Assembly (NCBI GenBank): GCA_027315115.1
Contig: DAHUYQ010000010.1
Span: 92,679 to 126,589 of the forward strand
From: Solirubrobacterales bacterium
Lineage (GTDB): Bacteria; Actinomycetota; Thermoleophilia; Solirubrobacterales; Solirubrobacteraceae
DNA length: 33,911 bases
Direction: 5' to 3'
The position numbers were made by a program, and so were the translations under genes. Positions 32,062 through 33,911 of this stretch are shown here, piece after piece. A model generated the notes under the pieces. That model had not been told where the DNA came from and ran no database searches. It was given only the letters and a program-made list of their open reading frames with translations. How positions within the stretch are numbered: position 1 is the stretch's first letter; each line of letters opens with the position of its first letter.

Positions 32062-33791
32062 CGCGGCTGCGCCTCCGCCGCCCGGTCGGACGCGGCGGCC
32101 CGTTCGCGGGCCGCCGCCGGCTCGGAGGTCGCCGCCTGTTCGCGGGCCGCCGCCAGCTCCTCGCTCAGCCGCTGCTGCAACTCGAACTTCCGGATCTTGG
32201 TGGCCGACATCGGCCACTCGGTGAGGAAGCGGACGTGGCGGGGCACCTTGAAGCGCGCCAGACCCGCCTGGCAGTGGTCGATCAGCTCCTGATCGCTGAT
32301 CGAAAACCCGGGCCGCAGCTCCACGAAGGCGGCCGGAACCTCCATGTACTTGGGGTCCGGCACCCCCACGACCGCGGCGATGCTGACCGCTGGATGAGTG
32401 CAGATGAACGACTCGATCTCAAGCGCCGCGACGTTCTCGCCGCCGACCTTGAGCATGTCCTTGGTGCGGCCCAGATAGCTGACCCGCCCTTCGGCATCCA
32501 GCGATCCGACGTCGCCGGTGTGGAACCAGCCCTCCTCGTCCAGCGCCTGGGCGGTCCGCTCCGGGTCCTTGTGGTAGCCATCGAAGACACCGTAGCCGCG
32601 CACCAGGATCTCGCCCCTCTCGCCGGTGGCGGCCAGGGCGCCGCTCTCCAGGTCGCGGATCTGCACCTCCATCCCCGTGAACGGCGTCCCGCTGGTGGTG
32701 CAGCGCTGCTCCAGGCTGTCATCCAGGTCGTTGAAGCAGACCACCCCTCCGCACTCGGTGCACCCGTATGAGCTGATCTGGACCGAGTGCGGCGTCATCG
32801 CCTGCATGGCGCGCAGCGTGTCGGGCGGCGCGACGTTGAGGATCGTGCGCACCCCCGCCCAGCGGTCGGGGTGGTAGGAGGGATGGTTCAGCAGGGCCTG
32901 CGCGATAGCGGGAAAGGAGGGGTAGAGCACGCTCGCGCGCTCGCGGTCGATCAGCTCCAGCGCCTGCTGCGCCTCGAAGTGGGTCATGGAGATGAAGCTG
33001 GCCCCGGCGTCGAAGACGCCGATCAGCGGCAGGATCGCGCTCATGTGGAACATCGGCAGCGGGTCCCAGAAGCGATCCTCGGCGTCGAGCCGGAACTTGC
33101 GCCGCCCGGATATCAGCGCGGGACGCACCAGCGCCTCGTGGCTGAGCAGGCATCCCTTGGGATGTGCGGTGGTCCCGGACGTGTACATCATCAGCGCGAC
33201 CGAGCGCACGGCCGTGCGCCGGTGAAGCTCCATCACCGCGTCCTGATCGACCTCCTGCGCGCGCGCGGCGAAGACCTCGTAGTCGATCATCCCCGGCGCC
33301 TCGCGCTCGCCGATCAACACGATGGAGCGCAGCCTCGGCGCGCAGGCAAGGTCGAGCGTCGCGCCGGGCGCCATCGCGCTCAGTCCCGGCAGGGCCTCTT
33401 GCAGGCGCTGCACGTAATCGGAGTGCTCGGCGGCTATGTCACTGGTGATCAGCAGGTCGAGGTCGCCGTTCTCGATCACGTAGCCGAGCTCGCGGGCGGC
33501 GAAGCGCGCGTTGATGGGGACGATTACCGCGCCTGTGAGCGAGATCCCGAAGAGCATCTCCACGAAGGCGGGGCAGTTGGGCATCAGGATGCCGACCTTG
33601 CTGCCGGGTCCCACGCCGCTGGCCACCAGCGCCCTTGCCGCGCTCAGCGCGCGCGCCTCCAGCTCGCGGTAGGTAAAGCTCTGCTCGGCGAAGACGAGCG
33701 CGTCGCGATCGGGGTGGAGGGCGGCCGCGCGCGTCAGCAGATCGCCAAATCGCATCACCTCTTGCCAGCGCTCATCTCCGCTTCTCTGCAT
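32058..33791 (-). CDS. AMP-forming acyl-CoA ligase, paralogue A, with Ala/Glu/Arg tail
   Basis: 577 aa; GGGGAG lies about seven bases before ATG 33791. P-loop YTSGTTAHPKGCLLSH (from 203), RFWDPLPMFHMSAILPL, SSYGCTECGG, WFHTGDVG, KDMLKVGGENVAALEIE, catalytic K532 in SATKIRKFEL. After the ligase fold a low-complexity tail of about 35 residues (AAAREQAATSEPAAARERAA and on) is probably helical and charged; paralogue B lacks it. First gene of a coupled operon (ligase, LLM, TIM barrel, EthD). The shared backbone with ligase B, including YGCTECGGVVCFND, indicates duplication; differing partners suggest distinct substrates. Confidence 0.93.
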   Translation of the reverse strand: MQRSGDERWQEVMRFGDLLTRAAALHPDRDALVFAEQSFTYRELEARALSAARALVASGVGPGSKVGILMPNCPAFVEMLFGISLTGAVIVPINARFAARELGYVIENGDLDLLITSDIAAEHSDYVQRLQEALPGLSAMAPGATLDLACAPRLRSIVLIGEREAPGMIDYEVFAARAQEVDQDAVMELHRRTAVRSVALMMYTSGTTAHPKGCLLSHEALVRPALISGRRKFRLDAEDRFWDPLPMFHMSAILPLIGVFDAGASFISMTHFEAQQALELIDRERASVLYPSFPAIAQALLNHPSYHPDRWAGVRTILNVAPPDTLRAMQAMTPHSVQISSYGCTECGGVVCFNDLDDSLEQRCTTSGTPFTGMEVQIRDLESGALAATGERGEILVRGYGVFDGYHKDPERTAQALDEEGWFHTGDVGSLDAEGRVSYLGRTKDMLKVGGENVAALEIESFICTHPAVSIAAVVGVPDPKYMEVPAAFVELRPGFSISDQELIDHCQAGLARFKVPRHVRFLTEWPMSATKIRKFELQQRLSEELAAAREQAATSEPAAARERAAASDRAAEAQPR

Positions 33792-33810
33792 CGACCGCTC
33801 CCCACAAATA

Positions 33811-33828
33811 TGACCAAACGATTGGTCG
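33811..33828. promoter_or_regulatory. KstR2-like operator upstream of ligase A
   Basis: TGACCAAACGATTGGTCG, core ACCAAACGATTGGT (33813-33826), with 8-bp arms symmetrical at 7 positions. A possible minus-strand -10 (TACACT, complement of 33831-33836) lies 4 nt upstream, so repression by overlap with the start site is expected. The remaining 75 bp to the window edge hold only GC-rich sequence with the direct repeat GGGCCGCGGGCGTG, twice. Confidence 0.78.
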
Positions 33829-33911
33829 AAAGTGTATCGGGCGGCAGGCGCGGCCGGGCGGAGGCTCGGGCCGCGGGCGTGCCTGCGGTCGGCCCGTGGG
33901 CCGCGGGCGTG

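Overview
The window is GC-rich (roughly two-thirds G+C), densely coded DNA with frequent GTG/TTG starts and many ATGA/GTGA overlaps. It carries luciferase-like flavin-dependent oxidoreductases, TetR regulators, short-chain dehydrogenases, acyl-CoA ligases and Ser-rich linkers on lipoproteins. This points to a soil actinobacterium, perhaps Thermoleophilia/Solirubrobacterales; that placement is inferred from style, not proved. No rRNA, tRNA, IS element, phage gene or CRISPR array was seen.

Layout. (1) 1-4874: the end of a phytoene-desaturase-type flavoprotein followed by an LLM oxidoreductase (+), facing a minus-strand unit of TetR, flavoprotein, LLM-like protein and TetR. (2) 5073-8387 (+): LLM oxidoreductase, orphan sugar-type binding lipoprotein and SDR, converging on a paralogous SDR (8477-9277, -). 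(3) 9461-13711: a KstR2-like TetR with a histone-H1-like tail, a BetI-like TetR divergent from a KstD-type flavoprotein, and a coupled pair of AhpD/CMD-like proteins. (4) 13784-19627: a hot-dog thioesterase divergent from a branched-chain-amino-acid-type ABC importer (binding protein, LivH-LivM-LivG fusion, LivF). (5) 19640-24343: thiolase-LLM, SDR-EthD and a divergent SDR. (6) 24432-33791: cytochrome P450 divergent from a TIM-barrel isomerase-like gene, ligase-NTF2 unit, VOC protein, and ligase-LLM-TIM barrel-EthD operon.

Most transcription units begin next to one 14-bp inverted repeat, approximately ACCAAACGnTTGGT, always centred on CG. It fits the AnCAA....TTGnT frame of the mycobacterial KstR2 operator. 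Three TetR proteins in the window resemble KstR2 and share the recognition-helix core KGSLYYYI. The simplest reading is one ligand-controlled catabolic regulon: import through the Liv-type system, oxidation by flavoenzymes, P450 and SDRs, CoA activation by the ligases, and thiolytic cleavage, with EthD, VOC, NTF2 and TIM-barrel proteins acting on intermediates. The gene types suggest a hydrophobic polycyclic or terpenoid/steroid-like carboxylate, but no diagnostic ring-cleavage or acyl-CoA dehydrogenase gene is present, so the substrate remains unknown.
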